From contig NZ_JAJFAX010000005.1 in assembly GCF_019710475.1 (NCBI RefSeq), positions 62,001 to 126,000 on the forward strand: a stretch of 64,000 bases of DNA, read 5' to 3'. The stretch's first letter is position 1, and each line of letters starts with the position of its first letter. Under the pieces are notes generated by a model. The model was not told where the DNA came from and ran no database searches. It worked only from the letters and a program-made list of their open reading frames with translations. The stretch is from Glycomyces sp. TRM65418 (lineage in GTDB: Bacteria > Actinomycetota > Actinomycetes > Mycobacteriales > Micromonosporaceae). This document shows, piece after piece, positions 8,516 through 16,948 of this stretch. The translations under genes were made by a program, and so were the position numbers.

Positions 8516-9035
8516 GGGGTTCCCTGCCTGTCCTTCGGTTCGGATGTCTGCTTCCCCGACGTCAGCAGGCGCCCGACTCCGCGCCGGCCGGGTGGGCGAT
8601 GGCGCACAGGGACCCCGTGACAGCTAGGAGTACCGCCCGTTGGAGCTTGCGCTCGGGTACGGGTTCCCCCAGGGGGATGCGGCTGATCTGGGTGGGTTGC
8701 ATACCAGATTCGAGGTTAGCAGGAGCGTGCAACCCGTGTCGTACAGTGACAGTCGCCTGGTACAAGGCACCTGCACCAGCCGTCTCCATCCGCGAAACGA
8801 CAAGAGAAGGAGCCTTGCTTGGTTGTGCGGTCAGTGACCGTCCTCGTGCATTCCATACCCCTGGCGTGAACCGGCGACGAAACGCGGAACGCTTAGTGGC
8901 TCAGGCTTGCGGGGTGCGGTGTCGGGCGGCGGTAGCATCTGCTGCGATATCTGGACCCTCTCCCCCTGAAGCGGGTGAAGCACACTGGAGCACCCGAAGC
9001 CGGAGATCAGCGCGCATCCCCGGTCCCCTTTCGAC
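8516..9035. other. Divergent intergenic region, 520 bases
   Basis: This gap separates cassette A (minus) from the gene at 9036 (plus) and should carry promoters for both. The only structure I see is a perfect palindrome, CGGTCA-G-TGACCG, at 8828-8840, a candidate operator. Short open frames here have no coding character. Confidence 0.5.
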
Positions 9036-10280
9036 GTGGTCACCGGCAGTGCCCCGGAGCGAGCCGGTTCAGGGTACGGGCTGCTCAAGGTGCAGCTGCG
9101 CAAGGCGACCAGGGCGCATAAGCCGACGCGGCAGCTCGGCACCCGCCAGGTGTACCGGTACCCGCTTCCGGGAGTCCCCCTGCTCCTGATCGACTCCCAA
9201 CCGGTCGTGCAAGGGATCGGCACCGCCTGGGTGCGGGTGCCGCCGGGCGAGCACCGCTGCTCGGTGCAGGCGGGCGGCTTCGCGGGCTGGTGGACCGTGG
9301 AGGTCGCCGAAGGGACGACCGTGGATCTGGACGCCCATCCCGACCGCGCCTGGACGTCCATCGATCACGAGCCGCCGCTGCAGCCCGAGCGGTTCGCGCG
9401 GAAGATCCGGTACTGGACCACGCTCTTCTACGCACCGATCGCGTTCACCGTCGCCTTCGTGCTCGGCTTCCTTCCCGCCTCGCTCATCAGGAACCTCGCG
9501 CCGGAAGCGGTGGACGAGCCTTCGGAGCGCGCGATCGGCTACGGCGTGTTCGTGGCGTTCGTGCTCGGCCTGTGGTCCGTCATGGCGGTCCATCACATCG
9601 TCACCATGAACCGTTCGAAGCGGCACCTGCGGTTCCAACAGCGACTCGCGGCCACCCCGCGCCTCACGGGCGGCCCGCCCGTCCACGAGTTGCCGATGAC
9701 CGCTGCGAAACTCCCCGAGACGGCGACGGACGGCGGCATCCTCCTCGACCTCACCTGGGAGGTGGTCTGGCAGCGCATCGACAAGGTCGCGAGCATCGAC
9801 TGGTGGCTGCTGGAGCAGTACGGCGAGCCGGAGATCGCCGCCCACCGCCCCTGGATCGCGGACCCGACCGTCGTGCTCGGCGATCACGACCTGGACCTCT
9901 CCTGGGGGCGCTGGTGGATCCCGCTGCCTCCCGGCTCCCACGAACTCGAACTCGCCGTCCCACGGCAAGGCGAGGGCGAGGCGCCCGCCGTCGACGATCG
10001 TTATCTCACCTGGCACGACACCGTCGAGGTGCAGCCGGGACGGATCAGCCACGTCCGGTTGAACGGCCGCGCGGTCCAGCGCTACGAGCAGGGTCGCCAT
10101 TCGCTGCGTCTCACGGGGTTCGAGCACGAGGCGCGCACGTACGGCGGGGACGGGAACCTGATCGGGTTCCGCAGATCTCGACTGCCTCGCAAGCCGCTGG
10201 ACGGCCAGACCGATGAGCGCCTGCACCACAGCATCATGGAGAACAGGGATCGACACGATCAGTTAACCTTGCGGCCATGA
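9036..10280 (+). CDS. Two-TM membrane protein with paired PEGA-like beta domains, 414 aa
   Basis: Residues 20-110 form a soluble beta-rich domain with an RVPPGEHRCSVQAGG strand-turn resembling PEGA modules, and a second copy appears near residues 300-320 (PLPPGSHELELAVPR). Two transmembrane segments lie at about 128-150 and 167-190. The stop overlaps the start of the next YbaB gene (ATGA), so it is coupled to cassette B. The GTG start at 9036 is uncertain because no clear ribosome binding site or leaderless promoter precedes it; a later start is possible. A membrane component associated with the WXG cassette is the best guess, without a known function. Confidence 0.6.
   Translation: MVTGSAPERAGSGYGLLKVQLRKATRAHKPTRQLGTRQVYRYPLPGVPLLLIDSQPVVQGIGTAWVRVPPGEHRCSVQAGGFAGWWTVEVAEGTTVDLDAHPDRAWTSIDHEPPLQPERFARKIRYWTTLFYAPIAFTVAFVLGFLPASLIRNLAPEAVDEPSERAIGYGVFVAFVLGLWSVMAVHHIVTMNRSKRHLRFQQRLAATPRLTGGPPVHELPMTAAKLPETATDGGILLDLTWEVVWQRIDKVASIDWWLLEQYGEPEIAAHRPWIADPTVVLGDHDLDLSWGRWWIPLPPGSHELELAVPRQGEGEAPAVDDRYLTWHDTVEVQPGRISHVRLNGRAVQRYEQGRHSLRLTGFEHEARTYGGDGNLIGFRRSRLPRKPLDGQTDERLHHSIMENRDRHDQLTLRP
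10264..10269 (+). promoter_or_regulatory. Internal -10 box TAACCT
   Basis: TAACCT ends seven bases before the ATG at 10277, inside the end of the upstream gene. This could let the cassette B genes be transcribed separately as a leaderless mRNA. Confidence 0.35.
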
Positions 10281-10660
10281 GCGACCAGAATACCGGGCGG
10301 CCTTCGGTCTACGACGACCCAGAAGGCTATTTCCGGGACTTTCAGCGGCGCACACGCGCGATGCACGAGCGGGCCAACGAGCTGCAGCGCGCCATGGGCG
10401 AGGCCAGCGCCACGGTGCAGTCTCCCGAAGGCGAGGTCGCCGTGACCGCCAGCGTCACCGGCGGTCTGCAGGACATCCGCTTCACGCCCGAGGTGCGCCA
10501 CATGGGCGCCGAGACGCTCCGGCAGACGATCCTCGCGACCTACCGCGAGGCGGCCGAGCTGGCTTCCCAGAATCTCGGTTCGATCATGGAGTCGATGCTG
10601 GGTCCCGACTCGGAGTCGGTGCAGGTGTTCCGGGACGCGACCGGCCAGGACAGGGGTTAG
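10277..10660 (+). CDS. YbaB/EbfC-family protein of cassette B, 127 aa
   Basis: After a short N-terminal tail, a long helix (FRDFQRRTRAMHERANELQRA) leads into the beta core (SPEGEVAVTASVTGGLQDIRF) and a C-terminal helix, the YbaB/EbfC arrangement. It is the first gene of a tightly packed trio (10277, 10664, 10996) and overlaps the membrane protein upstream by four bases. A YbaB-type protein next to an ESX target recurs in all three cassettes here, supporting a chaperone or secretion-associated role rather than general nucleoid function; this is inference. Confidence 0.75.
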   Translation: MSDQNTGRPSVYDDPEGYFRDFQRRTRAMHERANELQRAMGEASATVQSPEGEVAVTASVTGGLQDIRFTPEVRHMGAETLRQTILATYREAAELASQNLGSIMESMLGPDSESVQVFRDATGQDRG

Positions 10661-10663
10661 GGC

Positions 10664-10999
10664 ATGGCAGGCGGCCAAGGATACGACGTCGAACCGGACG
10701 CTCTGGCCCAGCACGGGGCCAACCTCGCCACCGACGTCGGCGGCGTCGTCGACGACGCCATCGAAGCCGGCCGGGCGACTGAAGGCGCGGGTTTCAACGA
10801 GAGCTACGGCGTCATCATCAGCCCGATCGCCTTCCCCGTCATGGAAGTGGTCACCGCGAACGCCATGGGCGCCATGGAATCCGCGAGGTCCTTCATCGAC
10901 GCGCTGTCGCAGGCGGTGGCCGGCGTGGCCGCCGCGTACGACGGCGTGGACGCCGCGATCGCCGAAGACCTCAACAAGATCGCCGAGGAGATCAATTGA
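10664..10999 (+). CDS. Type VII secretion target, DUF2580-like, 111 aa
   Basis: It has no signal peptide and is almost entirely helical. The opening GYDVEPDALAQHGANLATDV and ending AAAYDGVDAAIAEDLNKIAEEIN match the small target proteins of the other cassettes, including the C-terminal EDLNKIAEEI helix, compared with AELEKIAGE in the 4037 gene. It starts three bases after the YbaB stop, and its stop overlaps the TTG start of the next gene, so the products are probably made together and may form a complex. Confidence 0.75.
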   Translation: MAGGQGYDVEPDALAQHGANLATDVGGVVDDAIEAGRATEGAGFNESYGVIISPIAFPVMEVVTANAMGAMESARSFIDALSQAVAGVAAAYDGVDAAIAEDLNKIAEEIN

Positions 11000-12186
11000 G
11001 CGACAACCCCTTCTACGCCAGCGGTGACAGCGACGGCGACGGCTTCTCCGACCCGGCGCCCCTCGCCGGCGGCCGCATCGCCGAGAGCCTGTTCAACGTC
11101 GGCAACGACCTCTCCACCGCGGGCAGCGAGGACTGGGACTGGTCGAACTTCGCCATCGACGGCGTCGTCGCAGGCCTCGACGTCCTCGCGTTCGCGCTCA
11201 ACCCCTTCAAAGAGCTCATCATGGCGGGCGTCGGCTTCCTCATCGAGCACGTCGACTTCCTCCGCGAGCCGCTGGAGTGGTTCACCGGCGACCCGAACGC
11301 GATCGCGAATCTCACCGCCACCTGGTCGAACATCGCAGGTGGCCTCCAGGCGGCCGGTTCCTCCGCCACCGAGATGATGGCCGAGGTCGAGACCTGGCAG
11401 GGCGAGGCCGCCGACGCCTACAAGTCGGTCGGCGCCGGCCTGTCCGAGCTGCTCGACTCGACCGCCTCCGCCGCGCAGGCGGTGTCCGCGTGCTACACGG
11501 TCATCGGCGTCATCTGCTCGACGCTCAAGGCGATCGTGCTGGAGCTGCTGTGCGAGTTCGTGTCCCGCGCGATCATGATCGGCCTGGCCGCGCTGGCCAA
11601 CGCCGCCTGGTCGTTCGGCGGGTCGATCGGCGTGGGCATCGCGATGACGATCACCAGCGCGATCGAGACCTCGGCCAAGATCGGCTCCAAGGTCTCAAAG
11701 GGCCTGGCCAAGGTCGCGGAGGCGCTCGGGAAGATCAAGAACGCCGACAACGCCTTCGGGAAGATGATCCGGAGCGTCAGCGAGATGGCCGATGAGATGG
11801 CCGGCGGCATCGCCAGTCACCTCAAGAGCTTCGACGTCCCGTTCGACAAGATGAAGGAGCGCTTCCCGGTGCTCGACGGCAAGATGTTCAACTTCAGCGG
11901 CTCCTACAACCTCCCGCAGCCGTACGTTCCCGGCTACGGCCGCGTCGGCGGTCCCACGTCGATCGCCGACGACGTCGGCAACGGCTACGGGTCCGTCAAG
12001 AACGTCTGGGACGACGGCCTCGGTTGGGGCGGCAACGGCAGCGGCCTCGCCGATCTGGCGCGCGAAGCCGGAGGGCTCCCGGCGACCGGCCTGCGGGGTT
12101 TCCTCGGTGGTCTCAAGAACGGCTACGCCGCCCAGGACAGCGGTGCGGCGGCGGAGGAATCGACGAACGCGAGCCTGAGCAGATAG
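10996..12186 (+). CDS. WXG-domain type VII substrate with hydrophobic helices, 396 aa
   Basis: The WxG motif is at W134 (VETWQGEAADAYKSV). Hydrophobic stretches near residues 50-85 and 155-230 (CYTVIGVICSTLKAIVLELL, SFGGSIGVGIAMTITSAIE) suggest membrane insertion. A Lys-rich helix follows, then a Gly/Tyr/Pro-rich C-terminus. The start is an unusual TTG overlapping the upstream stop (TTGA), which implies translational coupling. It is the cassette B counterpart of the gene at 4363, with the same order of parts but a longer tail. A known enzymatic or nuclease domain is not visible. A secreted pore-like or envelope protein is possible but unproven. Confidence 0.7.
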   Translation: MSDNPFYASGDSDGDGFSDPAPLAGGRIAESLFNVGNDLSTAGSEDWDWSNFAIDGVVAGLDVLAFALNPFKELIMAGVGFLIEHVDFLREPLEWFTGDPNAIANLTATWSNIAGGLQAAGSSATEMMAEVETWQGEAADAYKSVGAGLSELLDSTASAAQAVSACYTVIGVICSTLKAIVLELLCEFVSRAIMIGLAALANAAWSFGGSIGVGIAMTITSAIETSAKIGSKVSKGLAKVAEALGKIKNADNAFGKMIRSVSEMADEMAGGIASHLKSFDVPFDKMKERFPVLDGKMFNFSGSYNLPQPYVPGYGRVGGPTSIADDVGNGYGSVKNVWDDGLGWGGNGSGLADLAREAGGLPATGLRGFLGGLKNGYAAQDSGAAAEESTNASLSR

Positions 12187-12352
12187 GTTCCGACCGAGCG
12201 CGGACGACCGCCTCGGCCGGGGCCGTCACGGTCGAAGAGGGCGCGGTCGTCGGCGGCCCGGCGAGCGAAGGCGTGGCCGGCGGCGACTTGGACGAGCCGC
12301 TCGGTCTCCGATTGCCGCGATGACGTCCTTCTTCGCGTCCGTGTGGAACCGG

Positions 12353-12691
12353 TCAGGCGTAACGGTCTTCGGCGTCGGTGACGCGGAGGAGGTCGGTGGC
12401 GGCCTGCTGGTCGATCACGCCGCCGTTGTCGATCGCGGTCTGGAGCCCGGCGATCATGCCGTGGAGGCTGCCCCGCAGGTACTGGAGGTTGCGCCAGGTC
12501 GTGGCGTGGAAGTCGGCGTACTCGACGGCGGCGACCTCGGCCGCGCCCGGCGCGGTGCCGAACGCGGGGGCCTTCTTCAGGTCGCCGTCGCTGAGGGACG
12601 GGATGATCTCGTTCTCGAGCTCTTCGAGCAGTTCGGCGAGGAACTGCCGGTAGCGTTCGAGCGCGGCCGGGTCGAAGGTGCGCGTGGCCAT
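12353..12691 (-). CDS. Small helical WXG-cassette protein (TWxNLQ family), 112 aa
   Basis: A clear paralogue of the 106-aa protein at 8195. Conserved stretches include YRQFLAELLEELENEIIPSL, PAFGTAPGAAE and DFHATTWRNLQYLRGSLHG. It ends EDRYA, faintly like the DPYA tail of its large neighbour. GAGAGGAA precedes the ATG. It follows the large WXG protein on the minus strand, the reverse of the order in cassette A. The conserved aromatic TW and FH positions mark the probable helix-turn-helix interface. Role unknown. Confidence 0.65.
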   Translation of the reverse strand: MATRTFDPAALERYRQFLAELLEELENEIIPSLSDGDLKKAPAFGTAPGAAEVAAVEYADFHATTWRNLQYLRGSLHGMIAGLQTAIDNGGVIDQQAATDLLRVTDAEDRYA

Positions 12692-12799
12692 GCGGGGTTC
12701 CTCTCGTGGACGCTTGGTGTCTTTCGAAGGGACTCATGAACGCTGCGGCTCATGAGTTCGGAGCGCCGCATGAACGCTTCGCGTCCATGCGCCCCTGCT

Positions 12800-14362
12800 C
12801 TATGCGTAGGGGTCGTCGTCCTCGTTGACGAAGCCCCACATGTTCTCGTCCTCGACCAGGTCCACGTCGGGTTCGCGTTCCTTGTCGTCCATCGGCATGC
12901 CGCGCCCGGCTCCGCCGGCGCCACCGCTCATCATCGCGGTGGAGCCGCGCGGTCCCGCAGCGGCGGCCGCTCCACCGGCGGCCGCACCGGCGACCGCCGC
13001 GGTGGCGCCCACGGTGCTCGCGGGCACGGCCGTCGCGTTCGGCGCCGCGGCGGCAGGGGACGTCACGGAGCCGCCGCCGAATCCCGGTGCCGCCGCCCCG
13101 CCGCCGCCGCCGGCGAGGCCGCCGCTGGGCGCCTCCGCGTCGTCCTCGTCCTCAGCGGGCGGGTCGATCGGCTCCTCGGGGGCAGGGTCGCCGCCTGTGG
13201 GCGGTTCCAGCGAGGGGTCCTCGCTCGCCCGGGGCGGCGCAGTGCCGGTGGGCTGGTCCATCGACGGGGGTTCGAGGTTCATGTACGCGGGGTCGGCGGC
13301 CGCCGGGTACTCCTTGTCGCTGCGCACGGTCCGCACGGAGCGGTCCTCGGCGTCGGTATCGGCGCTCCGCTGCTGTATGTCCTCATGGGACTCGGCTTGG
13401 CGGGCGTCGTACGCGCCCCAGCTCTGGTCGACGAGGGTCCCGTAGTGCTCCATCGCGTCCGCGACGGCGAGTTCCTTGGCCTCCTCGACGGTGAGGCCCT
13501 TCGCCGGGTCGAGCCCGTCGCGCTCGATGTTGACGGGGCTGGCGTAGTAGTCGACGTAGTGGAGGATGCGCTCGTCGATGTAGTCGATGATCTCGGTGGC
13601 GAGCTCCGGTTCGGCCCCGCCGAGGGCGAGCACGTGCTCGGCGTCCTGGCAGGTGTACTCGATGCAGTCGCCGTGCCACCACGCGGGCCGCACGTGGACG
13701 GACACCCAGCTGTGCCAGTCGCCGTCGATCCAGAACTGCGGCGCCGGGTAGGGGATCTCGCCCGAATCGCCGCCTTGGATCGCGTAGAGGGACTCCTCGG
13801 TGGACTGGAGGCCGGCGACCGTGGCGTCGATGTCGTCGATGAGGTCGTCCACGAGTTCGCGCGTCTGCGCGCACGCGGCCTCGAAGGCCTCGAAGTCGGC
13901 CCCCGACCAGCCTTCCGCGAGATCGTTCAGGTGGGACTTGATCTGCTCGGACCAGTCGGCGAGCTTCCCGGAGACCTGCTCGGTCCAGGCCCCTCGCAGC
14001 CGCTCCAGCGAGTGCGCGTCGGCGCGCTCGGGCCGCACGGCGGCGACGGCGGCCCGGAAGTCGGCCTCGGTCGGGAACGCCATCCCGGTTTCCTTGGGGC
14101 GCAGGCGGTACAGCTGGCCCTCGACGGGCACGGCCGAGACGAGCTGCTGCCAGTCCAGTTCCGCGGGATGCTCGGTGGGGTTGCCGCAGTCGGGGTTCGA
14201 GCAGGCGGGGCGCCCTACGGGAAGGGTCTCCTCGGCCACCGGCGGGACGACCGCGTCGTCACCGGGCGGCGCGGCGCCGGCGACGTCGCCGAACGCGGGT
14301 GCACCCATGACCGGGGCGGCGGCGTCGAGTCCCGGGTAGGACCCGGTCGAGTGGTCGCTCAT
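12800..14362 (-). CDS. Large Pro/Ala-rich WXG protein with WGxxNExxDPYA tail, 520 aa
   Basis: Paralogue of the protein at 5747-7426. In order: Ala/Pro-rich N-terminus; Cys pair C54 and C59 (ACSNPDCGNP); WXG hairpin with WSG at W152 (GWSGADFEAFEAA); YPAPQFW in the middle domain; a Pro/Asp/Glu-rich linker; Ala/Gly-rich low complexity; and the tail MWGFVNEDDDPYA at the C-terminus. GAGGTG precedes the ATG. The low-complexity regions of the two paralogues are unrelated in sequence, whereas the Cys pair, hairpin, YPAPxFW and the last 15 residues are kept. That pattern suggests these are the functional parts. Confidence 0.75.
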   Translation of the reverse strand: MSDHSTGSYPGLDAAAPVMGAPAFGDVAGAAPPGDDAVVPPVAEETLPVGRPACSNPDCGNPTEHPAELDWQQLVSAVPVEGQLYRLRPKETGMAFPTEADFRAAVAAVRPERADAHSLERLRGAWTEQVSGKLADWSEQIKSHLNDLAEGWSGADFEAFEAACAQTRELVDDLIDDIDATVAGLQSTEESLYAIQGGDSGEIPYPAPQFWIDGDWHSWVSVHVRPAWWHGDCIEYTCQDAEHVLALGGAEPELATEIIDYIDERILHYVDYYASPVNIERDGLDPAKGLTVEEAKELAVADAMEHYGTLVDQSWGAYDARQAESHEDIQQRSADTDAEDRSVRTVRSDKEYPAAADPAYMNLEPPSMDQPTGTAPPRASEDPSLEPPTGGDPAPEEPIDPPAEDEDDAEAPSGGLAGGGGGAAAPGFGGGSVTSPAAAAPNATAVPASTVGATAAVAGAAAGGAAAAAGPRGSTAMMSGGAGGAGRGMPMDDKEREPDVDLVEDENMWGFVNEDDDPYA

Positions 14363-14470
14363 CGATTCGCACCTCGCGGCTTCAGGGGTGACCGGATGGG
14401 TTCACGGTAGCAATTGGGCGCCATCGATGGAACCGCCCGAAGCGTCCGACCTCCCCGCCAGGAGCGGCGC

Positions 14471-14956
14471 CTACGTCCGCGAAGGCCCGACGGCGAGCTT
14501 GCACATCCGCCACAAGGGCTTCCGTGCGGCCCAGAAGGCGACTCCGACGGGCAGGACCAGGAGCAGGAACACCATGATCACCGGGGTGAGGTGCTGGGCC
14601 GTGCCCGTGCCGGCCGTCCATGCGGTCGGGCGCCCCCACCAGTCGGGGTGGAATGCGGCGGGCTCGACCAGGACCGCGGGCAGGCGCTGGCCTTCCTCGC
14701 AGCGGCCCCGCACTGCTATGTCGACCTCGACGGCGGGGCCGCCGCCGTCCGGCCGGAACTCCCCCTTGCAGTTCGCGTCCCCGCTGCCGGAGAGGAACGC
14801 GACCTCCACGACGGCCGTGCCGCGGGTCCCTCCCGATCCGTCCACCGCGGCGCGGTACTCCATGAACCGCGCGAGGTTCACTCCCAGGGCCGCCGGCGCC
14901 AGCAGTACGAGCGCCAGCATCAGCGCCGTTCCGGCCAGCGCCCGGCGCCGACTCAT
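14471..14956 (-). CDS. Two-TM membrane protein, 161 aa
   Basis: An N-terminal hydrophobic segment (ALAGTALMLALVLLAPAAL) and a second near residues 120-140 (VIMVFLLLVLPVGVAFWAA) flank an extracytoplasmic domain with a Cys pair (ANCKGEF and GRCEEGQ) that could form a disulfide. The ATG at 14956 overlaps the stop of the upstream WXG gene (ATGA), so it belongs to the cassette C operon. Its topology, with an exported loop between two spans, fits a small membrane accessory of the secretion cassette. I do not recognise the family. Confidence 0.65.
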   Translation of the reverse strand: MSRRRALAGTALMLALVLLAPAALGVNLARFMEYRAAVDGSGGTRGTAVVEVAFLSGSGDANCKGEFRPDGGGPAVEVDIAVRGRCEEGQRLPAVLVEPAAFHPDWWGRPTAWTAGTGTAQHLTPVIMVFLLLVLPVGVAFWAARKPLWRMCKLAVGPSRT

Positions 14957-15888
14957 CGCCAATCGATCGTCTCAGGATTGGTGACCGCTTCGGGGGCATG
15001 GTCCTGCCACAGGTTGGAGAGGCCGTCGGCGATACCGAGCCCGGCGCCGCCGCCTTGGAAGCCGCTCTTCCATTCCCCGTCGCCCTGGTAGGTGGGGAAG
15101 ATGCCGGACACGGCCTGGATGGTGTTCTCGGGGTCGATGCCCGAGGCGAGCTTCCCGGCCGGCATGGAGACCTTGCGGATCCAGTAGGCGGCGAAGCCTT
15201 CCAGCATGTTCGTGATGGAGGCCCCGGCGATGTCGAACGGGTTCGCCTTGTTGCCGGCCCCGGCCTGGAATCCCCAGGTGAAGGCGGTGAGGGTCCCGGT
15301 CAGCGCCGTGCACGCGATCATGATCGGCTTCATCGCCGCCTCGAAGGTCTCGGCCGTGGCGAGCAGCGATGCGGCCGTGGCCAGCGCGGCGGCGCGCGCG
15401 GCGGGCTCCCCGACGCCGGTCCAGCAGGCGGCCAGGTAGGTGGCGAGGCAGCAGGCCATGATCACCGTGCAGGTGACCAGGAATCCCCAGTAGATGGTCA
15501 GGGCGACGCCCAGGGCGATGAGCTGCGCTCCGATGAGGAACGCGGTCACGGCCAGCTCTTTCAGCTGGGCGTTGACGCCGGCGGCGGAGGACTTGAACGC
15601 CTCGGAGTCGTCGCCCGACCAGTTCTCGCCGGTGATGGTGTCGACCTCGGCGCTCAGGTTCTCGGAGGCCTCCCAGTTCTTCTCCCCCAACCGGATCCAG
15701 GCGCCGGCCGCTTTGAACATGTCGCCGGGGTTGCACTGGTTGAGGTAGATCTTGACGGCGAGCATCTGCGCCGAGAGACCGAAGATCAGCGCGGGAGGCG
15801 CGATCGCGACCGCGCAGGACTTGATGACGCCGTTGTAGTACGGCGACATGGCCGCGCCGGTGTCGTACACGGCTTCCCCCATGGACAT
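14953..15888 (-). CDS. WXG-domain type VII substrate of cassette C, 311 aa
   Basis: The WxG motif is at W90 (TGENWSGDDSEAFKSSA). Hydrophobic helices follow at about residues 110-185 (FLIGAQLIALGVALTIYWGFLV, TVIMACCLATYLAACWTGVG) and 195-225. The C-terminus is Gly-rich with Trp (GDGEWKSGFQGGGAGLG). The ATG at 15888 is preceded by GAGGAAGGGG at a good distance; a longer in-frame extension upstream is Arg-rich and non-coding in character. It is transcribed after the YbaB-like gene and the small target and before the two-TM gene. Equivalent to the genes at 4363 and 10996. Confidence 0.7.
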   Translation of the reverse strand: MSMGEAVYDTGAAMSPYYNGVIKSCAVAIAPPALIFGLSAQMLAVKIYLNQCNPGDMFKAAGAWIRLGEKNWEASENLSAEVDTITGENWSGDDSEAFKSSAAGVNAQLKELAVTAFLIGAQLIALGVALTIYWGFLVTCTVIMACCLATYLAACWTGVGEPAARAAALATAASLLATAETFEAAMKPIMIACTALTGTLTAFTWGFQAGAGNKANPFDIAGASITNMLEGFAAYWIRKVSMPAGKLASGIDPENTIQAVSGIFPTYQGDGEWKSGFQGGGAGLGIADGLSNLWQDHAPEAVTNPETIDWR

Positions 15889-15902
15889 GGCGACCCCTTC
15901 CT

Positions 15903-16205
15903 CTAGTTTTCGCCGAACTCGGTCGCGCAGGCCTCGTCGGCCGCCTGCATGTCCTGGACGCAGCCGTCCAGCGCGGTGCGCATCTCCCGGAAGCATTCGG
16001 CCGCACCGGACATGCACTCGGTGACCGTCGCGGTCGCCACGGTGTAGGCGGCGGCCATCGGCAGCATCAGGGCGGTGTAGAGGCTGCGGTCGAGCGCGCT
16101 GAGGTCGGGAAGGACCTCGTTGGTGCTCTCCAGGACGGGGAGCACGTTGGCGTCGATGTTCGCGGCCAGTTGCGAGACGAACTCGCAGTCGAAGTTCCGG
16201 GTCAT
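15903..16205 (-). CDS. Type VII secretion target of cassette C, 100 aa
   Basis: A helical protein without a signal peptide, opening MTRNFDCEFVSQLAANIDANV. It is unusual for the family in holding five cysteines, including CMSGAAEC and GCVQDMQAADEAC. Its position between the YbaB-like gene (overlap ATGA) and the WXG gene, and its size, match the targets at 4037 and 10664. The cysteines could form disulfides after export. Assignment to the target class is mainly by context and length. Confidence 0.6.
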   Translation of the reverse strand: MTRNFDCEFVSQLAANIDANVLPVLESTNEVLPDLSALDRSLYTALMLPMAAAYTVATATVTECMSGAAECFREMRTALDGCVQDMQAADEACATEFGEN

Positions 16206-16939
16206 GCCCTGCCAGCCTTTCGTTTCATCGCTTCCGTCATCTGCGTCGCCTCGCCGATGACGCTCATGCCGCGCTGTTCGGCCGCCTTCGCATGCTCGGG
16301 TGCTTCCTCCACGACCTGCGTGATTGCTTCGGGGAGTCCTTCGCGGGCCTTGGCGTCGGCGAGTTCCTCAAGGGCGGCGCGGGCCTCCGCCACGAGGCTA
16401 GTGAGGCGCCGCCCGAGTCCTTCGACGCCGCGGCTCCGGGCCTCGGGGCCGATCCAGACGCCGGCGACGATCCGGTCGGAGCGGGCGGTGACCCCGATGT
16501 CGCCTTCGTCGGTGTAGACCTCGGCGGTGAGCACGTCCTCCGGGGCCGCGGAGCGCTTGGCGCTGGAGTCGCGCATCGACTTGAGGATGCCCTCGAGGCC
16601 CACGGCGATGGTCCGGTCGAATTCGGGGTCGCGACTCAGGGTGTTCGCAGGGCCTTCGATGCCGAGCCGCGCCCGCATGCCGGCGGCGAATGCCTCATAG
16701 CCTCCGGAGGCGGCCGCCCGCTGGAGTCCGCTGATCGCGGCGATGCCGTTCGCGAGCGCCTCGTCGGCCTCCGCCCCGGGGCGGGGCAGCCTCCCGACGA
16801 GTTCGGTGACCAGGTTGCCGATCAGGCTCATCGGCTGCCGGAACCCGGCCGGTGAAACCTCGACGACCACCCGATCCCCGTCGAGCCGCACCGTCACGTA
16901 GGCATCGACGTCGGAGACGGTCTGATCGGCTTCGCTCAT
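16202..16939 (-). CDS. YbaB-like protein, possibly tandem, 245 aa
   Basis: About twice the usual YbaB length. The first half has a beta core (AYVTVRLDGDRVVVEVSPAGF) followed by helices. The second half repeats the pattern (DVLTAEVYTDEGDIGVTARSDRIVAGVWI) and then has a long Glu/Ala-rich helix. This looks like two YbaB-like units in one chain, or one unit with a divergent partner. It is first in the cassette C operon, the place YbaB genes hold in the other cassettes, and overlaps the small target by four bases. Family assignment is moderate. Confidence 0.55.
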   Translation of the reverse strand: MSEADQTVSDVDAYVTVRLDGDRVVVEVSPAGFRQPMSLIGNLVTELVGRLPRPGAEADEALANGIAAISGLQRAAASGGYEAFAAGMRARLGIEGPANTLSRDPEFDRTIAVGLEGILKSMRDSSAKRSAAPEDVLTAEVYTDEGDIGVTARSDRIVAGVWIGPEARSRGVEGLGRRLTSLVAEARAALEELADAKAREGLPEAITQVVEEAPEHAKAAEQRGMSVIGEATQMTEAMKRKAGRA

Positions 16940-16948
16940 GAGTGCGGC

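Noticed and set aside
8640..8837. A 65-codon plus-strand open frame in the divergent gap
   Set aside because: No ribosome binding site or leaderless promoter, and weak third-position bias; best seen as promoter DNA.
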